Positions 39,373 through 48,055 of a stretch of DNA of 64,000 nt are shown here, piece after piece; the first letter of the stretch is position 1; each line of letters starts with the position of its first letter. Source of the stretch: DATBLE01 sp963734065. GTDB taxonomy: Bacteria; Actinomycetota; Thermoleophilia; Gaiellales; Gaiellaceae. The position numbers and the translations under genes are program-made. The notes beneath the pieces were generated by a model. It did no database searches, was not told the origin of the DNA, and saw only the letters and a list, made by a program, of their open reading frames with translations. The stretch spans positions 744,001-808,000 of the forward strand of contig CAVTFN010000005.1 in assembly GCA_963734065.1 (NCBI GenBank), written 5' to 3'.

Positions 39373-39921
39373 ATGAGTCTCTACCAGCTCCCACAGGACT
39401 TGCCGGCTCCGGTCGACGATGGCGCCTGCGTGCACCTCGAGGGCATGGCCGTACCGGCAGTGGAGCTGGAGTCGACGCTCGGGCCGGTCGACCTGGCCGA
39501 GCTCGCGACCGGGCGGGCGGTGCTCTACGTCTACCCGCGGACGGGCCGGCCGGACCAGGTGATCTCCGACAGCTGGAACGCGATCCCGGGCGCGCGCGGG
39601 TGCACGCCGCAGTCGTGCGGGTTCCGCGACCGTCGCGAGGAGCTGCGCCGGCTGGGCGTGCAGCTCGCCGGCCTCTCGGCACAGACGCTGGAGGAGCAGA
39701 TCGAGCTCTCTGAGCGGCTCGGCCTGCTCCACCCCGTGATCGCAGACCCGGACCTGCGCCTCCGGGACGAGCTCGGGCTGCCGACGTTCGAGTTCGAGGG
39801 CGCCGAGCTGTACCGACGCGTCACGCTCATCCTCTCGGGCGGGCGGATCGAGAGGGTCTTCTACCCGGTCTTCCCGCCGGACCGGAACGCGGAGGAGGTG
39901 GTCGCATGGCTCGGCTCGTGA
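39373..39921 (+). CDS. Peroxiredoxin-like AhpC/TSA-type protein
   Basis: 182 residues with a thioredoxin-like fold. The active region GARGCTPQSCGFRDRREEL has a Cys-x4-Cys pair like BCP-type peroxiredoxins (peroxidatic Cys, resolving Cys five residues on). LAGLSAQTLEEQIELSERLGLLHPVIADPDL is the usual following region. It may protect against peroxide formed by the neighbouring flavin monooxygenases (inference). It overlaps the FAH-family gene by 16 bp. Confidence 0.8.
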   Translation: MSLYQLPQDLPAPVDDGACVHLEGMAVPAVELESTLGPVDLAELATGRAVLYVYPRTGRPDQVISDSWNAIPGARGCTPQSCGFRDRREELRRLGVQLAGLSAQTLEEQIELSERLGLLHPVIADPDLRLRDELGLPTFEFEGAELYRRVTLILSGGRIERVFYPVFPPDRNAEEVVAWLGS

Positions 39922-40775
39922 CGTTCGACGAGGGCCGGGTGGGACGGGTGGACGGCGACGAGATCATCGTCCTCGACGTCCCGACGACGCGCGAGTGGTT
40001 CGGGCGCGGCGGAGCCGCCGAGACGGGCGAGCGCCTCCCGCTGGCCGGCGCGAGGCTGCGGCCGCCGATCGTCCCGAAGAAGTTCTTCCACACCGCCGGC
40101 AACTTTCGCGAGCACGAGGAGGAGTCGAAGCAGGTCGACTGGTCGCACAAGATCGCGCCCTGGATCGTGTTCTTCCAGAACGTGGACGCGCTGGTCGGCC
40201 AGGACGAGCCGGTCATCTACCCGGAGCACCTGACCGAGGAGCTCGACTACGAGCTCGAGCTGGCGGTCGTGATCGGCCGCGACGGCAAGTGGTTCGGGCC
40301 GGAGGAGGCGATGGACTACGTCGCCGGCTACGTGATCTTCAACGACATCACCGCCCGCGACATCCAGCGCCGCGAGATGGAGTCGGGCGTGTTCTCGTTC
40401 TGCAAGGCGATCGACACGTTCTGCCCACTGGGGCCGTGGATCGTCACCGCGGACGAGATCCCGGACCCGCACGATCTGGCGATGGAGCTGCGCGTGAACG
40501 GCGAGACCAGGCAGACGTCCCACTCGGGCCGGATGTCGGTGACGATCCCGGAGATCGTCGCGCACTACTCGGCACTGGGGTACTCCGCGGGGGACGTGCT
40601 CTCGACGGGAACCGTGTCGGGCGTGGCCGGGTTCTCCCCGGACGCGGCGTCGCTGTACCTGAAGCCCGGCGATGTGATGGAGGCCGAGATCGAGAAGATC
40701 GGCGTGCTGCGCAATCCGGTGATCTCGTGGCAAGACGGGCACGGCGAGCCGCCGCCGCCGCGCGTGCGGTGGTAG
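39906..40775 (+). CDS. Fumarylacetoacetate hydrolase-family enzyme
   Basis: 289 residues. KKFFHTAGNFREHEEES, the metal-binding ELDYELELAVVIGRDGK (Glu-x-Glu) and VIFNDITARDIQRRE (Asp) are diagnostic for the FAH fold, then GPWIVTADEI and LSTGTVSGVAGF. Family members hydrolyse C-C bonds of acylpyruvates or decarboxylate and hydrate catechol meta-cleavage products. This suits ring-fission catabolism with the monooxygenases upstream. The ATG has a GGAGGAGG Shine-Dalgarno inside the previous gene. Confidence 0.88.
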   Translation: MARLVTFDEGRVGRVDGDEIIVLDVPTTREWFGRGGAAETGERLPLAGARLRPPIVPKKFFHTAGNFREHEEESKQVDWSHKIAPWIVFFQNVDALVGQDEPVIYPEHLTEELDYELELAVVIGRDGKWFGPEEAMDYVAGYVIFNDITARDIQRREMESGVFSFCKAIDTFCPLGPWIVTADEIPDPHDLAMELRVNGETRQTSHSGRMSVTIPEIVAHYSALGYSAGDVLSTGTVSGVAGFSPDAASLYLKPGDVMEAEIEKIGVLRNPVISWQDGHGEPPPPRVRW

Positions 40776-40804
40776 GCCGCCCGTCGTTCCGCCAGAGCGG
40801 AGTA

Positions 40805-40832
40805 GCAGTGACAGGCTTAAGCCTGTCACTGC
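40805..40832. repeat. 28-bp perfect palindrome
   Basis: The 28 bases from 40805 read the same on both strands (14-bp arms meeting at TTAA, each arm GCAGTGACAGGCTT). It lies 29 bp after the FAH-family stop. As RNA it would form a strong hairpin and could end the upstream transcript. As DNA it could be a binding site or another small repeat family. Confidence 0.7.
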
Positions 40833-40943
40833 CGTGACGCAACGCCGAGCGATTACGCCCTGAGCCGGGTGCAGAAGCGGTGAGCTGCTGCGACCTCCCC
40901 GCTGCACATCCGACAGACGGCCATGAGGAAGCCTAGGACGCTG

Positions 40944-40949
40944 TAGGTT
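40944..40949 (+). promoter_or_regulatory. Candidate -10 box (TAGGTT), leaderless promoter of the M24 hydrolase gene
   Basis: TAGGTT lies exactly 6 bases before the ATG at 40956. Confidence 0.5.
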
Positions 40950-40955
40950 CAACCC

Positions 40956-42113
40956 ATGGCCTGGCCGCGCGACGACGCGAAGCTCGAGCGCGTGCGCGCG
41001 CTGATGGCAGAGCGCGGGCTCGACGCGCTCGTCGTGCGGGCGCCCGACAACGTCCTCTACCTGACGAACTTCTGGGGAATGAAGGGCTTCGAGGCCTGTG
41101 TCTTCCCGCGCGAAGGCGACCCCACGCTCGTCTGCCTCCGGCCCTCGGCCGACGACGCCGCCCGCACCGCCTGGACTCGAGACCTCCGCTTCTTCGACGG
41201 CTACGACCCGAACGACCCGCGGCCGCCTGGGCTGCGCGCGCTCGACCTCGCCCGGGAGGCAGCGGCGCCGTACGAGAAAGTCGGCCTCGAGCTCTCGCTC
41301 GGAACGCAGGCGACCGACCGGATGGTCGGCGAGCCCACCACCTTCCCGAGGGCCTGGTTCGATGCGTTCGCGGCCGCCGAGGACGCCACGCCGCTTCTCG
41401 CCGAGGCGCGCGCGGTCAAGACCGAGCAGGAGACCGACCGGATGCGGCTCGCGAACGAGATCGCCGCCGCGGCGACGGAGCACGTCCAGGGCGTCCTCCG
41501 CCCGGGCATGACCTGCGCGCAGGCCGCCGCCGAATGGCAGGGCTTCGTCCACGGCGATGGCACCGGCTGGAACGGCCAAGTCGAGCTCGCGCTCCCCTTC
41601 TCGCTCGTCTGGTCGGGACCGAGCATCAAGACGTTCACGGCGACGACCGCCGACCCGATCGTCGAGAACGAGCCGACGCTGTTCGAGATCTGGGTCTGCG
41701 CCGACGGCTACTGGGCGGATCACACCAAGAACCTCTGCCCCGGGCCGCTCTCGCCGCGCTACGCGGAGCTGCTCGACCAGCTGACAGGCGTCTACGACGA
41801 CGCGGTCGCGTTCTGTCGCCCGGGCGCGAGCCTGGCGGAGCTCGACCGCCGCGTCCGCGACGGCATTGCCGCGGCCGGCTACGAGGGCCAGCCGAGCCAT
41901 CCGATCTGCCACGGCATCGGCGCCCGTGCTCACGAGCCGCCGTACGCCCACCAGGCGGGCGGCGGCGAGATCCTCGAGAACATGGTGCTGGCGATCGAGC
42001 CCGGCATCTACTGGCCCGAGGGCGGCGGCCTCCGGCTCGAGGACAACTTCCTGATCACGGCCGACGGCCCGGAGAAGCTGTCACCGTTCCCGGATGGCGT
42101 CGTCGAGATCTGA
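40956..42113 (+). CDS. M24-family hydrolase (Xaa-Pro aminopeptidase-like)
   Basis: 385 residues: an N-terminal creatinase-like domain (VRAPDNVLYLTNFWGMKG) and a C-terminal pita-bread domain. Visible ligands are Asp in ADHTKN, His in CHGIGARAHEPP, Glu in LAIEPGIYWPEGG and Glu in LRLEDNF. The first Asp position, 11 residues before ADHTKN, is Glu (FEIWVCADG), a modest change. It probably cleaves a Xaa-Pro or related amide bond. It overlaps the next gene by 20 bp, so the two are cotranscribed. Confidence 0.85.
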   Translation: MAWPRDDAKLERVRALMAERGLDALVVRAPDNVLYLTNFWGMKGFEACVFPREGDPTLVCLRPSADDAARTAWTRDLRFFDGYDPNDPRPPGLRALDLAREAAAPYEKVGLELSLGTQATDRMVGEPTTFPRAWFDAFAAAEDATPLLAEARAVKTEQETDRMRLANEIAAAATEHVQGVLRPGMTCAQAAAEWQGFVHGDGTGWNGQVELALPFSLVWSGPSIKTFTATTADPIVENEPTLFEIWVCADGYWADHTKNLCPGPLSPRYAELLDQLTGVYDDAVAFCRPGASLAELDRRVRDGIAAAGYEGQPSHPICHGIGARAHEPPYAHQAGGGEILENMVLAIEPGIYWPEGGGLRLEDNFLITADGPEKLSPFPDGVVEI

Positions 42114-43272
42114 CCTGATCTGGACCGGGGCGGTCAACGAGCCGTACGCGATCGGCGGCTCCGTCGGCCTGTACGACACCACGCTGCGCGACGGCGAGCA
42201 GACCGTCGGCGTCGTCCTCGACCCGCAGCAGAAGCTCGAGCTCGCCCGCGCGATCGACTCGCTCGGGATCGAGCGGATCGAGGCCGGCTTCCCGCGCGTC
42301 TCGCAGGACGACTGGGACGCGGTCAAGCTGATCGCCGGGGCCGGCCTCGACGCAGAGGTCTGGGGCTTCTCGCGCGCCGTCGCAGCCGACGCGGAAGCGC
42401 TCGTCGAGCTCGGGGTGCAGGCGAGCGTGATCGAGTCGCCGATCTCCGACGCGAAGCTGGCCGCACTCGGCGTCTCGCGCGAGTCGATGCTCGAGCGCAT
42501 CCGAAACGCCGTGTCCTTCGCTGCGGAGCACGGGATCACGGTCGCCTACTTCGGCGTCGACGGCACGCGGGCAGACCTCGAGTTCTTCCGGCAGGCGTAC
42601 GAGACGGCGGTCGAGGCGGGCGCGAAGGAGGCGGTCGTCGTCGACACGATCGGGGTCGCCACGCCCGAGGCGGCCGCCGAGCTGGTCGGGCGCACACGCG
42701 AGTGGCTCGGGCCGGACGTCCCCGTCCACTTTCACGGCCACAACGACTTCGGCCTCGCGACCGCGGCGGCCGCAGCCGCCGTCCGCGCGGGCGCGACGTG
42801 GATCCAGGGGACGATCAACGGCATGGGCGAACGCGGTGGCAACGCGAACCTGATCGAGGTCGCGTTGACGCTGGACGCGCTCTACGGCGTCGGGACGAAC
42901 CTGCGCCTCGACCGCGCCCGGGCGGTCTCGCACGTGGTCGCCGAGGTCTCCGGCACGCCGCTCGAGGCCTGGAAGCCGGTCGTCGGCGAGAACCTGTTCC
43001 GCCGCGAGAGCGGCGCGGTCGCGAGCCAGTTCCACGACCCGCCGGCGATCGAGCCGTACTCGTCCGAGCTGGTCGGCGCCGAGCGTTCCGTCGTGCTCGG
43101 CAAGAAGAGCGGGATCGACTCGATCCGGATCGCCGTCGAGCGCCTCGGCCTCGACGTGCCCGAGGAGCAGTGGCCCGGCCTGCTCGCCCAGGTGAAGGCA
43201 CTGGGCGCCGAGAAGCGCGGCCTCGTCACCGACGATGAGCTCGAAGCTCTCGTTCGACTGCCCAAACGCTGA
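42094..43272 (+). CDS. DRE-TIM metallolyase (homocitrate/2-isopropylmalate synthase-like)
   Basis: 392 residues. The DRE motif LYDTTLRDGEQTVG (residues 26-39), the metal-binding HFHGHNDFGLA and the NGMGERGGNANL loop place it among the acyl-CoA-condensing aldolases/lyases. It lacks the C-terminal regulatory LeuA domain. Substrates (an alpha-keto acid and acetyl-CoA, or a lyase substrate) are unknown. It is embedded in a catabolic cluster, so a biosynthetic LeuA role is unlikely. Confidence 0.87.
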   Translation: MASSRSDLIWTGAVNEPYAIGGSVGLYDTTLRDGEQTVGVVLDPQQKLELARAIDSLGIERIEAGFPRVSQDDWDAVKLIAGAGLDAEVWGFSRAVAADAEALVELGVQASVIESPISDAKLAALGVSRESMLERIRNAVSFAAEHGITVAYFGVDGTRADLEFFRQAYETAVEAGAKEAVVVDTIGVATPEAAAELVGRTREWLGPDVPVHFHGHNDFGLATAAAAAAVRAGATWIQGTINGMGERGGNANLIEVALTLDALYGVGTNLRLDRARAVSHVVAEVSGTPLEAWKPVVGENLFRRESGAVASQFHDPPAIEPYSSELVGAERSVVLGKKSGIDSIRIAVERLGLDVPEEQWPGLLAQVKALGAEKRGLVTDDELEALVRLPKR

Positions 43273-43287
43273 CCCGGACGCCGTCTG

Positions 43288-43293
43288 CAGAAT
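43288..43293 (+). promoter_or_regulatory. Weak -10-like box (CAGAAT) before the MFS transporter gene
   Basis: CAGAAT lies exactly 6 bases before the ATG at 43300, the leaderless spacing seen for other genes, but the first base differs from TANNNT. Confidence 0.25.
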
Positions 43294-43299
43294 GCCGGG

Positions 43300-44721
43300 A
43301 TGGCCGGCAAGCGCTCGCATCCCCAACTGACGCTGGCCGTCCTCGCCATCGCGGGACTGGCCTACGCGATGCTCAGCTCCGCGGTCGTGCCGGCGCTGCC
43401 GACGATCCAGCACGACCTCCACACCTCGGAGACGGGCGTCGCCTGGCTCCTCACCGGCTACCTGCTGTCGGCGTCGGTCGGCACCGCGCTCCTGGGCCGC
43501 CTCGGAGACATGTTCGGCAAGGAGCACGTCCTCGTCTGGACGCTGGTCGTCTTCGGCGCCGGCACGCTGCTCGCGGCCGTCTCGCACAGCCTGATCGTGC
43601 TGATCGTGGCGCGGGTGATCCAGGGCGTCGGCGGCGGCATCTTCCCGCTGTCGTTCGGGATCATCCGCGACGAGTTCCCGCCGCACGAGGTCGCCGGTGG
43701 AATCGGGCTGATCTCGGCCATCCTCGGGATCGGCGCCGGGATCGGCATCGTGCTCGGCGGGCTCGTCGTCGAGCACCTCGGCTGGCAGTGGCTCTTCTGG
43801 CTCCCGCTCCTCGTGATCGTCCCGGCCGCGTTCTGCGCGTGGCGGTACATCCCCGAGTCGCCGGTGAAGATCCCGGGGCGCGTGAACTGGCTCGCGGCCG
43901 CGCTGATGGGCAGTGGGATCTCGATGGTGCTCCTCTCGGTCAGCGAGACGACCACGTGGGGCTGGGGCTCGCCGAAGACGCTCGGCCTGCTCACCGCCGG
44001 GCTCGTCGTCTGTGCGCTCTGGGTCGTGGTGGAGGCGCGCAGCGAGCAACCGCTGATCGACATGAACATGATGCGCATCCGGGGTGTCTGGACGACGAAC
44101 CTGACCGCGTTCCTCCTCGGCGCCGGGCTCTACTCGTCGTTCGTGGTGTTCCCGCAGTTCGCGCAGCTGCCGACGAGCACCGGTTTCGGCTTCGGCGCCT
44201 CGGTCGTCGTCTCCGGCCTGTACCTGCTTCCGTCCACGATCGGCATGGTGATCGTCGGCGCGCTCGCCGGCAGGATCGCCGAGCGGTTCGGGTCGAAGAC
44301 CGCCGTGATCGTCGGCTCCGCCTTCACTGCTGCCGCGTACGGGCTGATCGCGGTCGCGCACGGCTCACCGCTGGACATGCTGGTCAGCGCGGCGCTGATG
44401 GGCCTCGGAATCGGGCTCGCGTTCGCCGCGCTCGGCAACCTGATCGTGCAGGCGGTCGAGCCGCACCAGACCGGCGCCGCCGGCGGGATGAACACCGTCA
44501 TGCGCACGATCGGCGGCGCGATCGGCGGCCAGCTCTCCGCCACCTTCATCGCCGGCCACCTGGCCGCGAACGGCAAGCCGCTCGTCACCGGCTTCACCGA
44601 GACGTTCGTGATGGCGACCGCGTTCCTCATGGTCTGCACCGCCGCAGGCTTCCTGATCCCGGGACGGCGGCGCGAGCGGCCGGCCGAGCTCGATCCGGCT
44701 CTCGGCGCCGAGCGCGGCTAG
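43300..44721 (+). CDS. MFS transporter, DHA2 (EmrB/QacA) type
   Basis: 473 residues with about 14 hydrophobic spans. The first-loop motif LGRLGDMFGKEHVLVW, the antiporter-type motif ILGIGAGIGIVLGGLVVEHLGWQWLFWLP and the VARVIQGVGGGIF span are typical of drug/proton antiporters with 14 spans. It may export a toxic intermediate or import the substrate of the surrounding pathway. Confidence 0.9.
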   Translation: MAGKRSHPQLTLAVLAIAGLAYAMLSSAVVPALPTIQHDLHTSETGVAWLLTGYLLSASVGTALLGRLGDMFGKEHVLVWTLVVFGAGTLLAAVSHSLIVLIVARVIQGVGGGIFPLSFGIIRDEFPPHEVAGGIGLISAILGIGAGIGIVLGGLVVEHLGWQWLFWLPLLVIVPAAFCAWRYIPESPVKIPGRVNWLAAALMGSGISMVLLSVSETTTWGWGSPKTLGLLTAGLVVCALWVVVEARSEQPLIDMNMMRIRGVWTTNLTAFLLGAGLYSSFVVFPQFAQLPTSTGFGFGASVVVSGLYLLPSTIGMVIVGALAGRIAERFGSKTAVIVGSAFTAAAYGLIAVAHGSPLDMLVSAALMGLGIGLAFAALGNLIVQAVEPHQTGAAGGMNTVMRTIGGAIGGQLSATFIAGHLAANGKPLVTGFTETFVMATAFLMVCTAAGFLIPGRRRERPAELDPALGAERG

Positions 44722-44727
44722 CCATCG

Positions 44728-44733
44728 TAGGAT
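44728..44733 (+). promoter_or_regulatory. Candidate -10 box (TAGGAT), leaderless promoter of the second LLM gene
   Basis: TAGGAT lies exactly 6 bases before the ATG at 44740. Confidence 0.5.
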
Positions 44734-44739
44734 CGCTCC

Positions 44740-45804
44740 ATGAAATTCAGCATCTATTCCGAGCTCCAGTGGTGGCCGGGCAAGGAGCCTGCCCAGGTCT
44801 ACGCCGAGGTCCTCGAGCAGATCGAGAACGCCGACCGTCTCGGCTTCGACACGTACTCCGGGATCGAGCACTTCTTCTTCCCGAAGTTCTCGGCGTCGCC
44901 CGACCCGATCGCGCTCTTCTCCGCGGCCGCGCAGCGCACCTCGCGGATCAACTTCCGGACGCTCGTGCACGTGCTGCCGTACCACAACCCGATGGTGCTG
45001 GCGTCGCGGATCGCCTTCGCGGACATCCTGATGGGCGGCCGGTACGAGTTCGGCGTCGGCCGCGGCCACGGCTGGATCCCCTGGCGCGCCGGTATCCAGT
45101 ACGGCGAGATGGTCGACCGCTACGACGAGTCGCTGGAGATCCTCTTCACGGCGCTGGAGTCGGGCGGCGAGCCGTTCTCGTTCTCGGGCAAGTTCTACGA
45201 CGTCCACGACGCGCGGATCGTCCCGCCGCCGCGCGGCAAGTTCCGCGTCTTCACGGGCGGCACCTCCGACAAGACGTACATCCTGGCCGCCCAGAAGGGC
45301 TGGGGCGTGGTCGTGCCGCCTTTGCTGCCGTACGAGGCGCTCCGCGAGCAGCTCGACCTGTACCGCTCGAAGTGCGCCGAGTTCGGCAACGAGCCGGACA
45401 TCGTCTGGATCCACGCCTGCTACCTCGACGAGGACCGCGACACCGCGATCCGCGAGGCCGAGGAGGGGATCAAGGGCTTCCTCGCCGGGAACGCGTCGCC
45501 GCTGGTCGAGCACGAGAAGCCGCCGGCCGATGAGCTGACCGGCGCCGGCTACGGCTTCTACACGGCGGGGATCCTGGAGAAGCTGGCCGAGACGCCGTAC
45601 GACGAGATGATCGCGGGCGACATCGTCTGGGTGGGGACGCCGGAGGATGTGATCGCGCGGATCGAGGCGGTGCGCGACGTCTGCGAGGGGCTGACGGAGA
45701 TCTCGATCACGGTCAATCCCGGCGGCTTCGACCACTGGCAGGCGATCAAGAACCAGGAGCTGTTCGCCGCTCGCGTGATGCCGCACTTCAGGTCGCAGAC
45801 CTGA
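44740..45804 (+). CDS. LLM-class flavin-dependent monooxygenase
   Basis: 354 residues of the bacterial luciferase-like family: KFSIYSELQWWPGKEPAQVYAEVLEQI, GFDTYSGIEHFFFPKFSASPDP, INFRTLVHVLPYHNPMVLASRIA, GGRYEFGVGRGHGWIPWRAG. The pattern SGIEHHF-like plus RGH is close to FMNH2-dependent alkanal monooxygenase relatives rather than F420 enzymes. A flavin reductase gene follows on the opposite strand 92 bp away and could supply FMNH2. Confidence 0.87.
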   Translation: MKFSIYSELQWWPGKEPAQVYAEVLEQIENADRLGFDTYSGIEHFFFPKFSASPDPIALFSAAAQRTSRINFRTLVHVLPYHNPMVLASRIAFADILMGGRYEFGVGRGHGWIPWRAGIQYGEMVDRYDESLEILFTALESGGEPFSFSGKFYDVHDARIVPPPRGKFRVFTGGTSDKTYILAAQKGWGVVVPPLLPYEALREQLDLYRSKCAEFGNEPDIVWIHACYLDEDRDTAIREAEEGIKGFLAGNASPLVEHEKPPADELTGAGYGFYTAGILEKLAETPYDEMIAGDIVWVGTPEDVIARIEAVRDVCEGLTEISITVNPGGFDHWQAIKNQELFAARVMPHFRSQT

Positions 45805-45805
45805 C

Positions 45806-45889
45806 GGGTCTGACCCGAAGGGGTCTGACCCAACAGAAGGCTGAGCTCGCTTCGGTCCTGCGGGGACAGACCCCTTCGGGGTCAGTCCC
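45806..45889. repeat. Pair of REP-like hairpins between convergent genes
   Basis: GGGTCTGACCC occurs twice in direct order (45806-45816 and 45821-45831). Then GGGGACAGACCCC-TTC-GGGGTCAGTCCC follows (45862-45889). The second unit is nearly the same as 19278-19304. Placed between convergent stops, it could end both transcripts. Confidence 0.7.
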
Positions 45890-45895
45890 TATTGG

Positions 45896-46462
45896 CTAGA
45901 GCTCCGCGCCCTCCCAGAGCAGGTCCTGGCCGCTGACCTCCAGCGCAGGGATCTTGCGGCTCGGCATCTCCCGCGGAGCCGGCTTCCACACGCCCCACGA
46001 GCGGCGGTAGTACATCAGCGGCGCGTCCTCGTCGGCAGCGCCGTCGCCGTCCTCGACCTGGCCGAGCAGGACGACGTGGTCGCCGGGCTCGAGCTCGTGC
46101 ACGGTCACGCACTCTGCCCAGGCAAGCGCGTCTGCGGCCAGCACCGGCATTCCGCTGGCGCTCGGACGCCACTCGACACCGTCGAACTTGTCCTCCGATT
46201 TCGACGCGAACAGGCGCGCGAGCTCGCTGCGCCCCTCGCGAAGGAAGTTGACGACGAACCGCCCGCCCGCGCGCAGCGCCGGGAGCGTCCGCGACGTCAG
46301 GTCGACGCAGACGAGCAGCAGCGGCGGCTCGGCGGATACCGATGAAACCGCCGTCGTCGTCAAGCCCCGGGGCGTCCCGTCCCCGTCCAGCGTGGTCACG
46401 ACCGCCACACCCGCGGGGTACGACGCCATGATCTCGACGAACAGGTCGCGATCGACCGGCAC
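45896..46462 (-). CDS. Flavin reductase-domain protein
   Basis: 188 residues of the flavin-reductase-like FMN-binding split barrel family (HpaC type). YPAGVAVVTTLDGDGTPRGLTTTAVSSVSAEPPLLLVCVD is diagnostic, followed by RFVVNFL and GDHVVLLGQVEDG. It would make FMNH2 with NAD(P)H for two-component monooxygenases such as the LLM protein next door. The GTG start has TAGCCT exactly 6 bases upstream, so the mRNA is predicted to be leaderless. Confidence 0.88.
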   Translation of the reverse strand: MPVDRDLFVEIMASYPAGVAVVTTLDGDGTPRGLTTTAVSSVSAEPPLLLVCVDLTSRTLPALRAGGRFVVNFLREGRSELARLFASKSEDKFDGVEWRPSASGMPVLAADALAWAECVTVHELEPGDHVVLLGQVEDGDGAADEDAPLMYYRRSWGVWKPAPREMPSRKIPALEVSGQDLLWEGAEL

Positions 46463-46468
46463 GGCGAA

Positions 46469-46474
46469 AGGCTA
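46469..46474 (-). promoter_or_regulatory. Candidate -10 box (TAGCCT), leaderless promoter of the flavin reductase gene
   Basis: TAGCCT on the minus strand lies exactly 6 bases before the GTG at 46462. Confidence 0.5.
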
Positions 46475-46480
46475 CTCGCC

Positions 46481-48055
46481 TCAACGACGCCGGAGCCGGC
46501 GCTTGAGCAGCTGCTTCGCCACGAGTGTGCCCGAGCCGGCGCCCAGGCCCGGGCCTGGGTGCGTGCTCGCGCCGACGTGCCAGAGCCGCCCGACATGCGT
46601 CCGGTGGCCCGGCAGGCCCGGGCGCGGGCGCCAGATCAGGCTCTGGTCGAGGGCGCACGAGCCCGAGTAGATGTCGCCGCCGGGCATGTTCGGGTTGGCG
46701 GCTTCGATGTCGGCGGGCGAGTAGGTCACGCGGCGGAGGATCGACGCCTCGAACCCCGGCGCCTGAGCGGCGATCCGCCCCTGGATGCGGTCGGCGTACG
46801 CCTCGCGCAGATCCTCCGTCCAGGTCCCGTCGCCGACGTCGAGCTCGCCGGCCGCGTCGCCGACCGGACGCGACGGGACCTCCTGGAGCTGGATCCAGAG
46901 GATCCACCGGCCCTCGGGCGCGCGGGACGGGTCGACCGCCATCGGCTGGCCGACGACGACCGTCGCCTCGGCGGGCAGCAGGTCGCGATCGGCCTCGTTC
47001 ACCGCACGCGAGACGCCGTTCAGGCCCGGCGTCAGGTGGACGATCGCGGTCCGGCCGAGTCGCTCGTCGCCCTGCCAGCTCGGCGGCTCGGACAGCGCGA
47101 AGTGGATCTGCATCTCGCCCCGGCCGTAGCGGAATCGCTGCGCCTCCTGGAGGGACAGTCCCTCAGGGACTGTCCCTATGAGCGTTCCGTACAGCGCCTG
47201 CGGCGTCACGCCGGCGAGCACCGCTCTGGTCGCCTCGATCACCTCACCGTCGGCGGTCTTGACGCCGGTCGCGTGGTCGGACTCGACGACGATCTGCTCG
47301 ACCTCCCGCCCCGTCTCGCACGCGCCGCCCGCGTCCCGGATGATCCCCGCCAGCGCCTCCACCAGGCGAACGCCGCCGCCCCGCGGGACGGGCATCCCGC
47401 CGAGCTCGATCGCGACGCCGACCACCTGCGCCATGAAGCCGGACGAGGCCGCGTCGGGCCCGAGCCCCGTGTGCAACACCCACGGCGCGAACAGCCCCCA
47501 CGCCTGCTCCTCGTCGAACGTCTCCGCAGTCCAGTCGCGGCACGTCGAGAGGACGTTCCCCGCGAACTGGACAAGGCCGCGCCGCCCCAGCCGGCGCAGC
47601 ATCCGGGAGGCGAGCCTGGCGCCGTCGCGCGACCACAGCTCGGTGCCGAGCACGCCGAAGCTCAGGTCGGCGTTGGGCATGAACTCCGCCACCGTCCGGT
47701 CCCAGCCCGGCCCGAGCGAGGCGACGTTCTCGTGGTGCGAGGTGGTCAGGAACCGCGACTGCCCGTCCGGGAAGAGCGTGGCCGTCGGCAGGTCGGTGTT
47801 CAGGTACTCGACCCCGCGCGCCTCCAGCTCGTCCCGGAGCTGCACGTACGCCTCCGAGCCGGTGAACAGCGGGTGCCACGACGCGAACACCTCGTGCACG
47901 AAGCCCGGCTCGGTGATCTCGGCCGTGCGGATCGCGCCGCCCAGCCAGTCGTTCCGCTCCAGCACGCACACCGTCCAGCCCTTGCGTGCGAGCAGCGCGC
48001 CGGCAACGAGCGCGTTGATCCCACTGCCGATCGCGACCGCGTCGTAGCGCCTCAC
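46481..48055 (-). CDS. FAD-dependent oxidoreductase of the phytoene desaturase-like group
   Basis: 524 residues. The N-terminal dinucleotide motif AIGSGINALVAGALLARKG with VCVLERNDWLGGAIRTAE marks the carotenoid/amine-oxidase-like NAD(P)/FAD superfamily. The C-terminal FAD block is LWHVGASTHPGPGLGAGSG. Such proteins are RetSat/CrtI-like and of varied function. The GTG start overlaps the stop of the gene upstream (GTGA). About ten residues (IGTVPEGLSL) are encoded by a REP-like palindrome inserted in frame. Confidence 0.85.
   Translation of the reverse strand: MRRYDAVAIGSGINALVAGALLARKGWTVCVLERNDWLGGAIRTAEITEPGFVHEVFASWHPLFTGSEAYVQLRDELEARGVEYLNTDLPTATLFPDGQSRFLTTSHHENVASLGPGWDRTVAEFMPNADLSFGVLGTELWSRDGARLASRMLRRLGRRGLVQFAGNVLSTCRDWTAETFDEEQAWGLFAPWVLHTGLGPDAASSGFMAQVVGVAIELGGMPVPRGGGVRLVEALAGIIRDAGGACETGREVEQIVVESDHATGVKTADGEVIEATRAVLAGVTPQALYGTLIGTVPEGLSLQEAQRFRYGRGEMQIHFALSEPPSWQGDERLGRTAIVHLTPGLNGVSRAVNEADRDLLPAEATVVVGQPMAVDPSRAPEGRWILWIQLQEVPSRPVGDAAGELDVGDGTWTEDLREAYADRIQGRIAAQAPGFEASILRRVTYSPADIEAANPNMPGGDIYSGSCALDQSLIWRPRPGLPGHRTHVGRLWHVGASTHPGPGLGAGSGTLVAKQLLKRRLRRR
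47152..47178. repeat. REP-like palindrome inside the FAD oxidoreductase gene
   Basis: AGGGACAGTCCCT and AGGGACTGTCCCT stand side by side with one base between. The reading frame continues through them. Confidence 0.65.

Noticed and set aside
42094..43272. 2-isopropylmalate synthase (leuA) or homocitrate synthase as a firm call
   Set aside because: The DRE-TIM motifs are clear, but the regulatory domain is missing and no leucine or lysine genes are nearby, so only the superfamily is assigned.
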